64,000 bases of DNA from Pseudomonas sp. CHM02 (GTDB lineage: Bacteria; Pseudomonadota; Gammaproteobacteria; Pseudomonadales; Pseudomonadaceae): NCBI RefSeq assembly GCF_000612585.1, contig NZ_JFCA01000028.1, forward strand, positions 1 through 64,000, given 5' to 3'. Of the stretch, positions 23,611 to 32,826 are shown one piece after another (the stretch's first letter is position 1; each line of letters begins with the position of its first letter). Made by a program: the position numbers and the translations under genes. The notes under the pieces are model-generated. The model saw nothing but the letters and a program-made list of their open reading frames with translations. It did no database searches and was not told where the DNA came from.

Positions 23611-24750
23611 ATGAACCATCCGTTCTGGATCTGGCAACACGCCGACTGGCCGCATTTCCACTGGCAACCGGGACGCCTGGCCGTCGTGCTGCGTGAGTGT
23701 GGGCACGCTCAGGGCCGGTTACTGGGCATGCTCGGCACCGTCAGCCAGGCGGTCAGCGCACAGAATGAACTGGATGCGTTGCTGCAAAACATCCTGACCT
23801 CTTCGGCAATCGAGGGCGAGCAACTGAATGTCGGCTCGGTGCGCTCGTCACTGGCACGACGCATGGGCCTGGAGGCGATGAAAGACGGTCAGGTCAGCCG
23901 TCGCAGCGAGGGCCTCGCAGAGCTGATGATGGATGCCACGCAACAATTTGCACAACCATTCACCCTCGCCCGCCTATTGAATTGGCACCACCTGCTATTC
24001 CCCGCCCAGCAAGCCGGCTTTGCTGCGCGCGCACTGAATATCGGAGTGTTGCGCGGGGATGAGCCGATGCAGGTGGTATCGGGGCGACTTGATCGGCCAA
24101 CGGTTCATTTCGAGGCGGCGCCACGCGAAGGCCTGGAACACGCGCTGGAGGAGTTCCTGGAATGGTTTGAAACCAGCCGCAACCAACCGGAACTGGACCC
24201 GCTGGTCCGCGCCGGCGTGGCACATTTCTGGTTTGTCACCCTGCACCCCTTCGATGACGGCAATGGTCGCCTGACACGCGCCATCACCGATTTGGCGCTG
24301 GCCCAAGGTGAACACCAGGCCATCCGCTTTTACGCCATGTCGGCCTGCATCCTCGAAGACCGCGCCGGCTATTACAACGCGCTGGAGTCCAGCCAGAAGG
24401 CCACATTGGATATCACCGACTGGCTGGAATGGTTCCTCAACACCCTCTTGCGCAGCCTGGAACAGGCGATAGCGTGGATTGACCGGGTCTTGGACAAGAG
24501 CCGTTTCTGGCAGCAGCACCGTGACCTCGCGCTGTCTGCCGAACAGATCAAGGTGCTCAACCGCCTGCTCGACGGCGGTGAAAAAGGCTTTGAACACGGC
24601 ATCAGCGCCGCGCAGTATCAAGCTGTGGCCAAGGTATCCAAGGCCACGGCGACTCGCCACCTGGCTGACTTGCTGGAAAAGAACTGCCTGGTTCGACTCC
24701 CCGGAGGCGGCCGTAGCACACGGTATCAGGTCAATGCCGCGGGCAAGTGA
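23611..24750 (+). CDS. Fic-domain protein with DUF4172 N-terminus and winged-helix C-terminus
   Basis: This 379-residue protein starts with a DUF4172-type segment (FWIWQHADWPHFHWQ), carries the inhibitory helix motif SSAIEG (64-69, S/TxxxEG, class II), the Fic motif HPFDDGNGRLTR (212-223) with catalytic His212, and a C-terminal winged helix (about 305-379, KVSKATATRHLADLLEKNCL). Fic proteins usually transfer AMP to a protein target; the complete HxFx(D/E)GNGRxxR motif suggests activity under self-inhibition. The DNA-binding end and the two inverted repeats upstream suggest autoregulation. The start at 23611 is the first ATG after the repeats. Confidence 0.9.
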   Translation: MNHPFWIWQHADWPHFHWQPGRLAVVLRECGHAQGRLLGMLGTVSQAVSAQNELDALLQNILTSSAIEGEQLNVGSVRSSLARRMGLEAMKDGQVSRRSEGLAELMMDATQQFAQPFTLARLLNWHHLLFPAQQAGFAARALNIGVLRGDEPMQVVSGRLDRPTVHFEAAPREGLEHALEEFLEWFETSRNQPELDPLVRAGVAHFWFVTLHPFDDGNGRLTRAITDLALAQGEHQAIRFYAMSACILEDRAGYYNALESSQKATLDITDWLEWFLNTLLRSLEQAIAWIDRVLDKSRFWQQHRDLALSAEQIKVLNRLLDGGEKGFEHGISAAQYQAVAKVSKATATRHLADLLEKNCLVRLPGGGRSTRYQVNAAGK

Positions 24751-24825
24751 CGCCCCCGCTCATTTGCCCAGAATCCCCATGTCTGCTAGTGTCCCGCCGG
24801 TTTACCGTCTACCGGAATAGCCGCC

Positions 24826-25068
24826 ATGGCCCGCAAAAAAGTTGCACTCGATTTCGAACAATCCCTCGCCGACCTGCAAACCCTGGTCGAGCGGCTGGAG
24901 AACGGCGAGTTGTCGCTGGAAGACTCGTTGACGGCGTTTGAGCAAGGCATTGGCCTGACCCGTGACTGCCAGAGCGCGCTTGCGCAGGCGGAGCAGAAGG
25001 TGCAGGTGCTGCTGGAACGTGACGGGGAGTTGGCCGAAGAACCTTTCGATGCGGAACAGCCCGAATGA
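24826..25068 (+). CDS. xseB: Exodeoxyribonuclease VII small subunit
   Basis: This 80-residue helical protein has the XseB pattern SLADLQTLVERLENGELSLE followed by a second helix (LTAFEQGIGLTRDCQSALAQ). It partners with XseA (elsewhere) to degrade single-stranded DNA. Its stop overlaps the ispA start in ATGA form, the standard xseB-ispA-dxs order, and it marks the right edge of the variable segment. Confidence 0.95.
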   Translation: MARKKVALDFEQSLADLQTLVERLENGELSLEDSLTAFEQGIGLTRDCQSALAQAEQKVQVLLERDGELAEEPFDAEQPE

Positions 25069-25952
25069 TCGACGCGTATCAGGCCAGTAGCCAAGCCCGG
25101 GTCAATGCGGCGTTGGAACCCTTGTTTGTTGCGCCAAGCCCCGAACTCAAGCGTCTTTACGAAGCCATGCGCTATAGCGTGATGAATGGCGGCAAGCGCG
25201 TGCGCCCGTTGCTGGCGTATGCAGCGTGCGAAGCCCTGGGCGCGCCGGCCGAGCAGGCCAATGGCGCGGCCTGTGCGGTCGAGTTGATCCACGCCTACTC
25301 CCTGGTGCATGACGATTTGCCGGCAATGGACGACGATGACTTGCGTCGCGGCCAGCCCACCACCCATAAAGCCTTTGATGAAGCCTGCGCGATTCTGGCC
25401 GGCGATGGCCTGCAAAGCCTGGCGTTCAGCGCACTGCTGGACCCGGCGCTGAGCAGCGTCAGTGCCGAGGTCCGCTTGCGCATGGTCACGGCCCTGGCCG
25501 TGGCGGCAGGGCCGGCGGGCATGGTCGGCGGCCAGGCCATCGACCTCGGCTCGGTGGGCCAGAAGCTGGATCAACAGGCACTGGAATACATGCACCGCCA
25601 CAAGACCGGCGCCTTGATCGAAGCCGCCGTGCACTTGGGCGCACTGGCCAGCGGGCGTGCCGCCCCCGCGCAATTGGCGGCCCTGCAGACCTATTCCCGG
25701 GCCATCGGCCTGGCGTTCCAGGTGCAGGACGACATTCTCGACGTCGAAAGTGACACCGCGACCCTGGGCAAACGCCAAGGCGCCGATATCGCGCGGGACA
25801 AGCCGACTTATCCTGCGCTGCTGGGCCTGGAAGCGGCCAAGGCCTATGCCTTGGAGCTGCGTGACCAGGCCCTGGATGCCCTGCGACCTTTCGACGCGGC
25901 GGCCGAGCCACTGCGCGACCTGGCGCGGTATATCGTCGAACGCCGCCACTGA
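25065..25952 (+). CDS. ispA: Farnesyl diphosphate synthase
   Basis: IspA (295 residues) condenses isopentenyl diphosphate with dimethylallyl and geranyl diphosphates to farnesyl diphosphate. The first aspartate-rich motif is DDLPAMDDDDLRRG and the second is FQVQDDILDVESD; NGGKRVRPLL also fits. It is translationally coupled to xseB and followed after 110 bases by dxs. Confidence 0.96.
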   Translation: MIDAYQASSQARVNAALEPLFVAPSPELKRLYEAMRYSVMNGGKRVRPLLAYAACEALGAPAEQANGAACAVELIHAYSLVHDDLPAMDDDDLRRGQPTTHKAFDEACAILAGDGLQSLAFSALLDPALSSVSAEVRLRMVTALAVAAGPAGMVGGQAIDLGSVGQKLDQQALEYMHRHKTGALIEAAVHLGALASGRAAPAQLAALQTYSRAIGLAFQVQDDILDVESDTATLGKRQGADIARDKPTYPALLGLEAAKAYALELRDQALDALRPFDAAAEPLRDLARYIVERRH

Positions 25953-26062
25953 TCACGGCGGCCTTTGCAGCCGCATATCGGCCAAGTTCGGCGCTCTGCG
26001 TGGGCAGTTTGCGATGCTTGAGGTAAACTGCCGCCTCTTCTATACCTATAACGATTCGCCTG

Positions 26063-27961
26063 ATGCCCACGACGTTTCAAGAGATTCCCCGCAAGCGCCC
26101 GTCCACGCCCCTGCTTGACCGTGCTGTCACGCCGGCCGGCCTGCGTCGACTGGGTGAAGCCGAGCTGGAAACCCTGGCCGATGAGTTGCGCCTGGAATTG
26201 CTCTACACGGTCGGCCAGACCGGTGGGCATTTTGGTGCCGGCCTGGGCGTCATCGAGCTGACCATCGCCCTGCATTACGTGTTCGACACCCCAGACGATC
26301 GGCTGGTGTGGGACGTGGGCCATCAGGCGTATCCGCACAAGATCCTCACGGGCCGTCGCGAGCGCATGGGCACCCTGCGCCAGAAGGACGGCATTGCCGC
26401 CTTCCCGCGCCGCTCCGAGAGCGAGTACGACACCTTTGGCGTCGGCCACTCCAGCACCTCCATCAGTGCAGCGCTGGGCATGGCGATTGCCGCCCGCCTG
26501 CAAAACAGTGATCGCAAGGCAATTGCCGTGATCGGTGATGGCGCGCTGACCGCCGGCATGGCCTTCGAAGCGCTGAACCATGCGCCGGAAGTGGACGCCA
26601 ACATGTTGGTGATCCTCAACGACAACGACATGTCGATCTCGCGCAATGTCGGCGGCCTGTCCAATTACCTGGCCAAGATTCTCTCCAGCCGCACCTACGC
26701 CAGCATGCGCGAAGGCAGCAAGAAGGTGCTCTCGCGCCTGCCCGGCGCGTGGGAAATTGCCCGGCGCACCGAAGAGTACGCCAAGGGCATGCTGGTACCC
26801 GGCACCCTGTTCGAAGAACTGGGCTGGAACTACATCGGTCCGATCGACGGCCACGACTTGCCCACCCTGATCGCCACGCTGCGCAACATGCGCGACCTCA
26901 AGGGCCCGCAGTTCCTGCATATCGTTACCAAGAAAGGCAAAGGCTTCGCTCCGGCGGAAGTCGACCCGATCGGTTATCACGCGATCACCAAGCTGGATCC
27001 CCTCAACGCTCCCGCCGCCGCGCCGAAAAAGGCCAGCGGTCCGAAGTATTCCGGTGTGTTCGGCGAATGGCTGTGCGACATGGCCGCTGCCGACCCGCGC
27101 CTGGTGGGCATTACCCCGGCGATGAAGGAAGGCTCCGACCTGGTGGCGTTCAGCGAGCGCTTCCCGCTGCGTTACTTCGACGTCGCGATTGCCGAGCAGC
27201 ACGCGGTGACCTTCGCCGCCGGCATGGCCTGTGAAGGCGCCAAGCCGGTGGTGGCGATCTACTCCACCTTCCTGCAGCGTGGCTACGACCAGTTGGTGCA
27301 TGACGTGGCGGTGCAGAACCTCGATGTGCTGTTCGCCATCGACCGCGCCGGCCTGGTGGGCGAAGACGGCCCGACCCACGCGGGCAGCTTCGATCTGTCC
27401 TACCTGCGCTGCATCCCCGGCATGCTGGTGATGACGCCGAGCGACGAGAATGAACTGCGCAAGATGCTCAGCACCGGCCACCTGTACAACGGCCCGGCCG
27501 CCGTGCGTTATCCGCGTGGCAACGGCCCGAATGCGGAGATCGAAAAGGACCTGGAGCCTATCGAGATCGGCAAGGGCGTCGTACGTCGCCAAGGCAGCAA
27601 GACTGCGTTCCTGGTGTTCGGCGTGCAACTGGCCGAAGCGCTGAAAGTCGCCGAGAAAATCGACGCTACCGTGGTCGACATGCGCTTCGTCAAACCCCTG
27701 GATGAAGACCTGGTGCGTGAAATTGCCGGCCGCCATGAGCTGCTGGTGACCGTCGAAGAAAACGCCATCATGGGCGGCGCCGGTGCGGCGGTCAGCGAGT
27801 TCCTGGCGCGGGAGAATATCCTCAAGTCGGTGCTGCACCTGGGCCTGCCGGATGTGTACGTCGAACACGCCAAGCCGGCGCAGATGCTGGCGGAATGCGG
27901 GTTGGATGAGGCCGGCATTGAAGCGTCAGTGCGCGAGCGCATGGCACTACTCGGCCTGTAA
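26063..27961 (+). CDS. dxs: 1-deoxy-D-xylulose-5-phosphate synthase
   Basis: Dxs (632 residues) makes the first intermediate of the MEP isoprenoid pathway from pyruvate and glyceraldehyde 3-phosphate, and also feeds thiamine and pyridoxal synthesis. Motifs include VWDVGHQAYPHKILTGR, the thiamine diphosphate loop GDGALTAGMAFEALNHA, and DRAGLVGEDGPTHAG. Length is standard. The 110-base gap after ispA may hold its own promoter. Confidence 0.97.
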   Translation: MPTTFQEIPRKRPSTPLLDRAVTPAGLRRLGEAELETLADELRLELLYTVGQTGGHFGAGLGVIELTIALHYVFDTPDDRLVWDVGHQAYPHKILTGRRERMGTLRQKDGIAAFPRRSESEYDTFGVGHSSTSISAALGMAIAARLQNSDRKAIAVIGDGALTAGMAFEALNHAPEVDANMLVILNDNDMSISRNVGGLSNYLAKILSSRTYASMREGSKKVLSRLPGAWEIARRTEEYAKGMLVPGTLFEELGWNYIGPIDGHDLPTLIATLRNMRDLKGPQFLHIVTKKGKGFAPAEVDPIGYHAITKLDPLNAPAAAPKKASGPKYSGVFGEWLCDMAAADPRLVGITPAMKEGSDLVAFSERFPLRYFDVAIAEQHAVTFAAGMACEGAKPVVAIYSTFLQRGYDQLVHDVAVQNLDVLFAIDRAGLVGEDGPTHAGSFDLSYLRCIPGMLVMTPSDENELRKMLSTGHLYNGPAAVRYPRGNGPNAEIEKDLEPIEIGKGVVRRQGSKTAFLVFGVQLAEALKVAEKIDATVVDMRFVKPLDEDLVREIAGRHELLVTVEENAIMGGAGAAVSEFLARENILKSVLHLGLPDVYVEHAKPAQMLAECGLDEAGIEASVRERMALLGL

Positions 27962-27974
27962 CACCCCGAACACT

Positions 27975-28063
27975 TGTAGGAGCTGGCTTGCCAGCGATAG
28001 CAGCCGCACATTAAACATCAATGTGTCAGACAGACCGCCATCGCCCGCAAGCCGGCTCCTACA
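27975..28063. repeat. Inverted REP pair between dxs and btuB
   Basis: REP copies at 27975-28001 (TGTAGGAGCTGGCTTGCC) and 28036-28063 (CGCAAGCCGGCTCCTACA) face each other. They occupy nearly all of the gap, leaving no room for a cobalamin riboswitch. Confidence 0.85.
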
Positions 28064-28079
28064 ACGCTATGGACAGCCT

Positions 28080-29972
28080 ATGAATCGTCTGCGCTTTGCC
28101 CTGCCCTTTCTTCTTCTGCCTGCCACCGACCTGCTCGCCGACACCCGCGACGACGCCTTGAAACTCCCCGATGTGGTCATCAGCGCCAACCGCCAGGTCC
28201 AGGCTCGCAACGACAGCAGCGCCGCCAACACCGTGTTCACCCGCGACGACATCGACCGCCTGCAACCCACCAGCCTCACCGACCTGCTCAGCCGCGTGCC
28301 CGGCGTGCAGATCGCGCCCACCGGTGGCCGCGGCAGTTTGCCGGGGGTGTTCATTCGCGGCACCAAGACGGCCCAGAGCCTGGTGCTGGTGGACGGCCAG
28401 CGCATTGCCAACGCCACCTCGGGCGACAGCGGCCTGCAGTTTTTGAGCGTTGACCAGATTGAACGTGTGGAAGTGCTGCGCGGCTCGCGCTCAGTGATCT
28501 ACGGCAGCGATGCCATCGGCGGGGTTATCCAGATTTTCACCCGACGCAATGCCCAAGGCGGCCTTCATCCGCGCCTGCATGTGGGTTTTGGCAGCAACCA
28601 GACGTGGGAACGCAGCCTCGGCCTGTCGGGCGGCGATGAGCGCACGCGCTTCAACCTCGGGGCCAGCCTGGATGAAACCCGAGGCATCAATTGGACTCAT
28701 GAATCGTTTGCCAGCGATGGTGATCATGACGCCTATCGCAACAAGTCCTTGAGCCTGAACCTCAGCCACTCGCTGAACGATGACCTCGAAGTCGGCTTCA
28801 ACCTGCTGGATGGTCGGGGCAAGTCGGAATATGACAACCCGTTCGGGCGCTACGTCAGCTTTTTCGAAACCGTCGGCCAGAAGCCCTACACCGACTACAC
28901 GGTGAGCAGCGCCAGCAGTTATGTCGACGCCAAACTCAACGAGCGCTGGCAGACCCGACTGGAACTGGGCCACACCGAGAACCGCGACACCAAGCGCGAC
29001 CACCTCAGTGCTGAGGGCAGCGCTTTCAACACCTATCGCGACGCGGTGAACTGGCAGAACGATTTGACTCTGGATGAGCGCAACAGCCTGATCCTCGGTG
29101 GCGACTGGTACGAAGATCGAGTGCATGCCACCACCGACTTTGACGCGGACAGCCGCTGGAACCGCGCGGCGTTTATCCAGCATCGCTTCGCGACCGAACG
29201 GTTTTCCACCGAGTTGGGCCTGCGCCACGACACCAACCAGCAGTTCGGCAGCCAGAACACCTGGAGTGGCACCCTGACCGTACCGCTGAACCCAGACAAT
29301 GAAGTGCTGCTGTCTTACAGCGAAGGCTTCCGCGCGCCCAGCTTCAACGACTTGTACTACCCCGGCAGCAGCAACCCCGACCTCAAGCCCGAGCATTCAA
29401 AAACCTATGAGCTGCAATGGCGCAGTCAACTGAGTGACACCCTGCGCTTGGAAACCTCGCTGTATCGCACCGACCTGAAGGACGCCATCGTCGCGCAGCC
29501 GGTGGACTTCTACATCCCACACAACGTGGCGTCCGCACGCATCAATGGCTTTGAAGCCGCGCTGAAGCAACAACTGTTCGGTTGGCAAGGCAATCTAGGC
29601 GTCTCGATCATCGACCCTCGTGACCGTGACAGCGGCCATACCCTGGCCCGCCGGGCGCGGCGCACTCTGAACCTGGACTTGGATCGGCAGTTTGACAAGC
29701 TTGGGCTGGGCGCCAGTTGGCAAGCCATCAGCAGTAGCTATGACGATGAAGAGAACCGCAATCGCCTCGGCGGGTATGCCTTGTTGGGGCTACGCAGCAG
29801 TTGGGCGCTGAACCGCGAGGTGCTGCTGTCAGTGAAGGTCGATAACGTGCTGGGCAAGGAGTATGCACGGGCGATGTACAGCTATCAGGACCCGGACTTC
29901 GAAAACAACCAGCATTACCGTGAAGAAGGACGGGTGTGGATGTTTGGGGTCACTTGGACGCCTGAACTCTGA
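28080..29972 (+). CDS. btuB: TonB-dependent cobalamin receptor BtuB
   Basis: This 630-residue outer-membrane receptor has a signal peptide, a TonB-box-like LPDVVISA, a plug domain (TDLLSRVPGVQIAPTGGRGS, FIRGTKTAQSLVLVDGQRI, RGSRSVIYGSDAIGGVIQI) and a C-terminal barrel ending in an aromatic-rich strand (VWMFGVTWTPEL). Length and plug fit BtuB. The converging btuF gene supports vitamin B12 as substrate, which the adenosylcobalamin-dependent EutBC enzyme in this window would need. Confidence 0.87.
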   Translation: MNRLRFALPFLLLPATDLLADTRDDALKLPDVVISANRQVQARNDSSAANTVFTRDDIDRLQPTSLTDLLSRVPGVQIAPTGGRGSLPGVFIRGTKTAQSLVLVDGQRIANATSGDSGLQFLSVDQIERVEVLRGSRSVIYGSDAIGGVIQIFTRRNAQGGLHPRLHVGFGSNQTWERSLGLSGGDERTRFNLGASLDETRGINWTHESFASDGDHDAYRNKSLSLNLSHSLNDDLEVGFNLLDGRGKSEYDNPFGRYVSFFETVGQKPYTDYTVSSASSYVDAKLNERWQTRLELGHTENRDTKRDHLSAEGSAFNTYRDAVNWQNDLTLDERNSLILGGDWYEDRVHATTDFDADSRWNRAAFIQHRFATERFSTELGLRHDTNQQFGSQNTWSGTLTVPLNPDNEVLLSYSEGFRAPSFNDLYYPGSSNPDLKPEHSKTYELQWRSQLSDTLRLETSLYRTDLKDAIVAQPVDFYIPHNVASARINGFEAALKQQLFGWQGNLGVSIIDPRDRDSGHTLARRARRTLNLDLDRQFDKLGLGASWQAISSSYDDEENRNRLGGYALLGLRSSWALNREVLLSVKVDNVLGKEYARAMYSYQDPDFENNQHYREEGRVWMFGVTWTPEL

Positions 29973-29990
29973 GTGGGCAGACCCGGCCTC

Positions 29991-30057
29991 ATCGCTGGCA
30001 AGCCAGCTCCTGCATTTGGAATGCATTCCCCCTGGAGCTGGCTTGCCGGCGATAGCT
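29991..30057. repeat. REP hairpin between btuB and btuF
   Basis: Inverted copies ATCGCTGGCAAGCCAGCTCC and GGAGCTGGCTTGCCGGCGAT flank a short spacer containing ATGCATT. It lies between converging genes and may serve both 3' ends. Confidence 0.82.
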
Positions 30058-30060
30058 ATG

Positions 30061-30846
30061 TCAGCGGTACGGCGCAACCACCTGACACAACCGCCCCACC
30101 GCCTCCAGCATCTGCCCGCTGGGCCGCTCCAGGCCTTTGTCCGGCACCACGCGCACCCGCTCGGCCATCGACGGCCAGACCTTCCACGCATCCTGCTGCG
30201 CCTGATCGCCCACCAGAATCATCTCGGGATCACGCTGCAACACCGATTCGATATTCACCTGCGGCGCCGGCAGCTTGAGGTCATCGAACACATTGCGCGC
30301 GCCGCACACACTCAAGGCATCGCTGATGATCTGCCCACCGCCCACGGTATACAGCGGCTGGTTCCACACCTGGTAGAACACCCGCAGTGGTTCGGTACGC
30401 TGATAGCGCTGGCGCAGTTCGGCCAGGCGTTGGCGCAATTGCGCGGCCAACTGTCGACCGGCATCAGGGCGACCCAATTGCTCGGCAATGGCCTGCACCT
30501 GGGTGGTGAGCTGTTCAAGGCTGTGGGGTTCGGCGACGTACACCGGAATGTTCAGGCGCTGCAGCTGCTCGCGCTGCGCCGGGCCGACACTGCCGGGCCA
30601 CAGCAGGATCAGGTCGGGCTTGAGACTGAGCAAGCGCTCCATGTCCAACTGACCGTAGTGCCCCACGGACGGCACCTGCGCCAACGCCGCGGGACGATCG
30701 CCGCCGTCGAGCACGCCCACCAGCACATCGGCGGCACCCAGTTCAGCGACGATTTCAGACAAGGAAGGCGCCAGGCTCACCACCCGCTCGGCCGCCAGCG
30801 CCTGGGCACTCAATGCCAGCAGCACTGCCAGCCAGTAGCGCTTCAT
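30061..30846 (-). CDS. btuF: Cobalamin-binding periplasmic protein BtuF
   Basis: This 261-residue protein has an N-terminal signal (LAVLLALSAQALAA) and the class III binding-protein fold: RVVSLAPSLSEIVAELGAAD, DRPAALAQVPSVGHYGQLDME and LLSLKPDLILLWPG. It captures B12 in the periplasm and hands it to a BtuCD transporter not seen here. Its start overlaps the stop of the upstream membrane protein gene, suggesting one transcript with ribA. Confidence 0.87.
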   Translation of the reverse strand: MKRYWLAVLLALSAQALAAERVVSLAPSLSEIVAELGAADVLVGVLDGGDRPAALAQVPSVGHYGQLDMERLLSLKPDLILLWPGSVGPAQREQLQRLNIPVYVAEPHSLEQLTTQVQAIAEQLGRPDAGRQLAAQLRQRLAELRQRYQRTEPLRVFYQVWNQPLYTVGGGQIISDALSVCGARNVFDDLKLPAPQVNIESVLQRDPEMILVGDQAQQDAWKVWPSMAERVRVVPDKGLERPSGQMLEAVGRLCQVVAPYR

Positions 30847-31262
30847 CCCAGTTGGCGGGGAATGCGGTAGAGGTAGAACAGCACCACAGTCGACAGCGCC
30901 AGCAGGAACAGCGGCACCGCTTCCAGGCCGACAAACACCGCCAGCGCGCCGATCCAGGCCGGCACGGCAGCGATCAGCAACGCGGTGCGCCGCCGGGCTG
31001 CCAAGGTGATCCAGGCAGCCGGTTCTTCAGGGGTATCGAGGGCTTTGGAGGTAGCGATCAACGCGTGTTTATAGCCGTTGAAATAACGCAGGCTGAGGAA
31101 CATCGAGGCCACGCCAGCAATGAAGAACGGCATTGCCAGCACCGGCAGCAGGGATTCGGACTGGCCGAACACCAGGTTGAGCACAAACAGGGGGAGCAAC
31201 GCCAGGGCCAGGTACTGCCACCAATTGAAGGACAGCCGCCGCTTCACCTGGCCACGGGTCAC
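30843..31262 (-). CDS. Small inner-membrane protein of unknown function
   Basis: This 139-residue protein has four hydrophobic segments (about 14-32, 38-58, 93-110, 115-132) and a basic loop (AARRRTALL). It overlaps ribA upstream and btuF downstream by 4 bases each, so the three genes are translationally linked. No recognised family signature was found; a role in B12 transport is possible by position only. Confidence 0.75.
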   Translation of the reverse strand: MTRGQVKRRLSFNWWQYLALALLPLFVLNLVFGQSESLLPVLAMPFFIAGVASMFLSLRYFNGYKHALIATSKALDTPEEPAAWITLAARRRTALLIAAVPAWIGALAVFVGLEAVPLFLLALSTVVLFYLYRIPRQLG

Positions 31263-31876
31263 GCGCGGTCGACCTCGCCCTGGTGCTCGTTGCCCATCAT
31301 GTGGTCGAGCTTGCTGGCCTTGGTGGCCAGGTAGAGTTTGTTGTGCGGGTTGTGCCCGGTGTGCAGCGGCACGCGCTCGGCCACGGTGATGCCCATCTCG
31401 GTCAAGGCCTTGACCTTGCGCGGGTTGTTGGTCATCAGGCGCAGGGACTTGACGCCCAGGTGCTCCAGCATCGGCAGGCAGATCGCGTAGTCACGCTGGT
31501 CGGCGGCGAAGCCCAGGCGCTCGTTGGCCTCGACGGTATCGGCGCCGCCATCTTGCAGCTCGTAGGCGCGGATCTTGTTCATCAGGCCAATGCCACGGCC
31601 TTCCTGACGCAAGTACAGCAGCACGCCCCGGCCTTCACGGGCGATGGCCCGCATGGCGGCTTCCAGTTGCGAACCGCAGTCGCAGCGCTGGCTGAACAGC
31701 GCATCGCCGGTCAGGCATTCGGAGTGCACACGGCCCAGCACCGGCGCGCCATCGGCGATATCGCCCAGGCTGAGCACAACGTGCTCGCGCCCGGTGGCTT
31801 CTTCGAGAAAGCCGTTCATGGTGAACGTGGCAAAAGGGGTAGGCAGCCTGGAAGCGGCGACGAAAACGACGGGCAC
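31259..31876 (-). CDS. ribA: GTP cyclohydrolase II
   Basis: RibA (205 residues) opens GTP in the first step of riboflavin synthesis. The zinc cysteines are all present in HSECLTGDALFSQRCDCG (Cys54, Cys65, Cys67), as is the RQEGRGIGL motif. It is complete, unlike the RibA-like half of RibBA at 34941, so it is the likely working enzyme. Confidence 0.95.
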   Translation of the reverse strand: MPVVFVAASRLPTPFATFTMNGFLEEATGREHVVLSLGDIADGAPVLGRVHSECLTGDALFSQRCDCGSQLEAAMRAIAREGRGVLLYLRQEGRGIGLMNKIRAYELQDGGADTVEANERLGFAADQRDYAICLPMLEHLGVKSLRLMTNNPRKVKALTEMGITVAERVPLHTGHNPHNKLYLATKASKLDHMMGNEHQGEVDRA

Positions 31877-32001
31877 CGTGTGCTCCTGATTTCAGTTTTT
31901 ACAGAGGCGGCCATTGTAACAGCACGTTCCTACAGACGCTTAAGCTGAATTATCGCTGATAAAGATCAATCGGTTCGATTGGCCTTCATCCTGGTTCTAT
32001 G

Positions 32002-32101
32002 TGTAGGAGCGAGCTTGCTCGCGAAAAATCCGCAAGCGCCGCGCTCATCCAGACTGCCGGCGTTATCGTTGACGTTTTTCGCGAGCACGCTCGCGCCTAC
32101 A
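32002..32101. repeat. Inverted repeat of the GAGCTTGCTCGCG type
   Basis: TGTAGGAGCGAGCTTGCTCG (32002-32021) is mirrored at 32074-32101 (TTTTTCGCGAGCACGCTCGC). The core differs from the GCCGGC-type REPs, so it is a second repeat family. It fills the gap between ribA and the binding-protein gene. Confidence 0.8.
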
Positions 32102-32106
32102 GGAAC

Positions 32107-32826
32107 CTAGAACGGATAGGGTTGTTTCCAGTGCTCGAAAAGTGGCTTTAACTCGCCGCTTTTCACCAGGACAGCCATGCGTTGGTCGAATACGGCCATC
32201 AAGGCGCGACCTCGTTCGTTATCGGCAAAACCGAGGTAGAGCGGGAGCTCGGCGATGTGGGTGAGAGTGAACGTCGACGGGTCATCCGCCTGGTTGAGCA
32301 CGTACTTGGCCTCGGTCAACGCATCGATATAGAAGTCGGCCCGCGCGTGCTCCAGCATTGGCAAAATGCCGTCGCGGCGCTCGATCTGGTTGAAACGGCG
32401 CACATTGGGCAAGTACTCCTCGTACTTGTAGCCGCGCACCCAGGCCAGGCGGTAATTGCCCAGTTTGGCCAGCGTCGGCGCGGGAGTATTGGCCAACCCG
32501 AGGGCGTAGATATGGTCGGAATCGAAGTTCCAGTGGGGGTACAACACGCCCTTGGCTTCATCACGATAGGCACCCACCCAGCCATCCACCTCGCCGCGCT
32601 GGGCCAGGCCGACCGAGCGGGTGTAAGGCACGGAGCGAGTCTGCAACTTGATACCGGCGGGTTCGAAGACGTGGCGCAGGACGTCCCAGGCCAAGCCGCT
32701 GCCATCTTTGTTGGTGTAGTCGTTCCATTCCTCACTGGCCAGCATGATCTTACCGGGCACATCCTGCGCCTGGACCACAGCCGTACAGGCACACAGCACG
32801 ATCAGCAACCAACGGCGCACATCCAT
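32107..32826 (-). CDS. Periplasmic solute-binding protein (PBPb type), lone
   Basis: This 239-residue protein has a signal peptide cut near AVVQA and a type II binding-protein fold: LASEEWNDYTNKDGSGLAWDVLRHVF, RGEVDGWVGAYRDEAKG and PLYLGFADN. It resembles amino-acid-binding proteins, but no permease or ATPase is adjacent, so it may be a lone sensor or use a transporter elsewhere. It occupies the place next to thiL that pgpA holds in P. aeruginosa. Confidence 0.8.
   Translation of the reverse strand: MDVRRWLLIVLCACTAVVQAQDVPGKIMLASEEWNDYTNKDGSGLAWDVLRHVFEPAGIKLQTRSVPYTRSVGLAQRGEVDGWVGAYRDEAKGVLYPHWNFDSDHIYALGLANTPAPTLAKLGNYRLAWVRGYKYEEYLPNVRRFNQIERRDGILPMLEHARADFYIDALTEAKYVLNQADDPSTFTLTHIAELPLYLGFADNERGRALMAVFDQRMAVLVKSGELKPLFEHWKQPYPF

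Noticed and set aside
25844..27868. 674-codon minus-strand frame over dxs
   Set aside because: Antisense of dxs, with no motif and no ribosome site.
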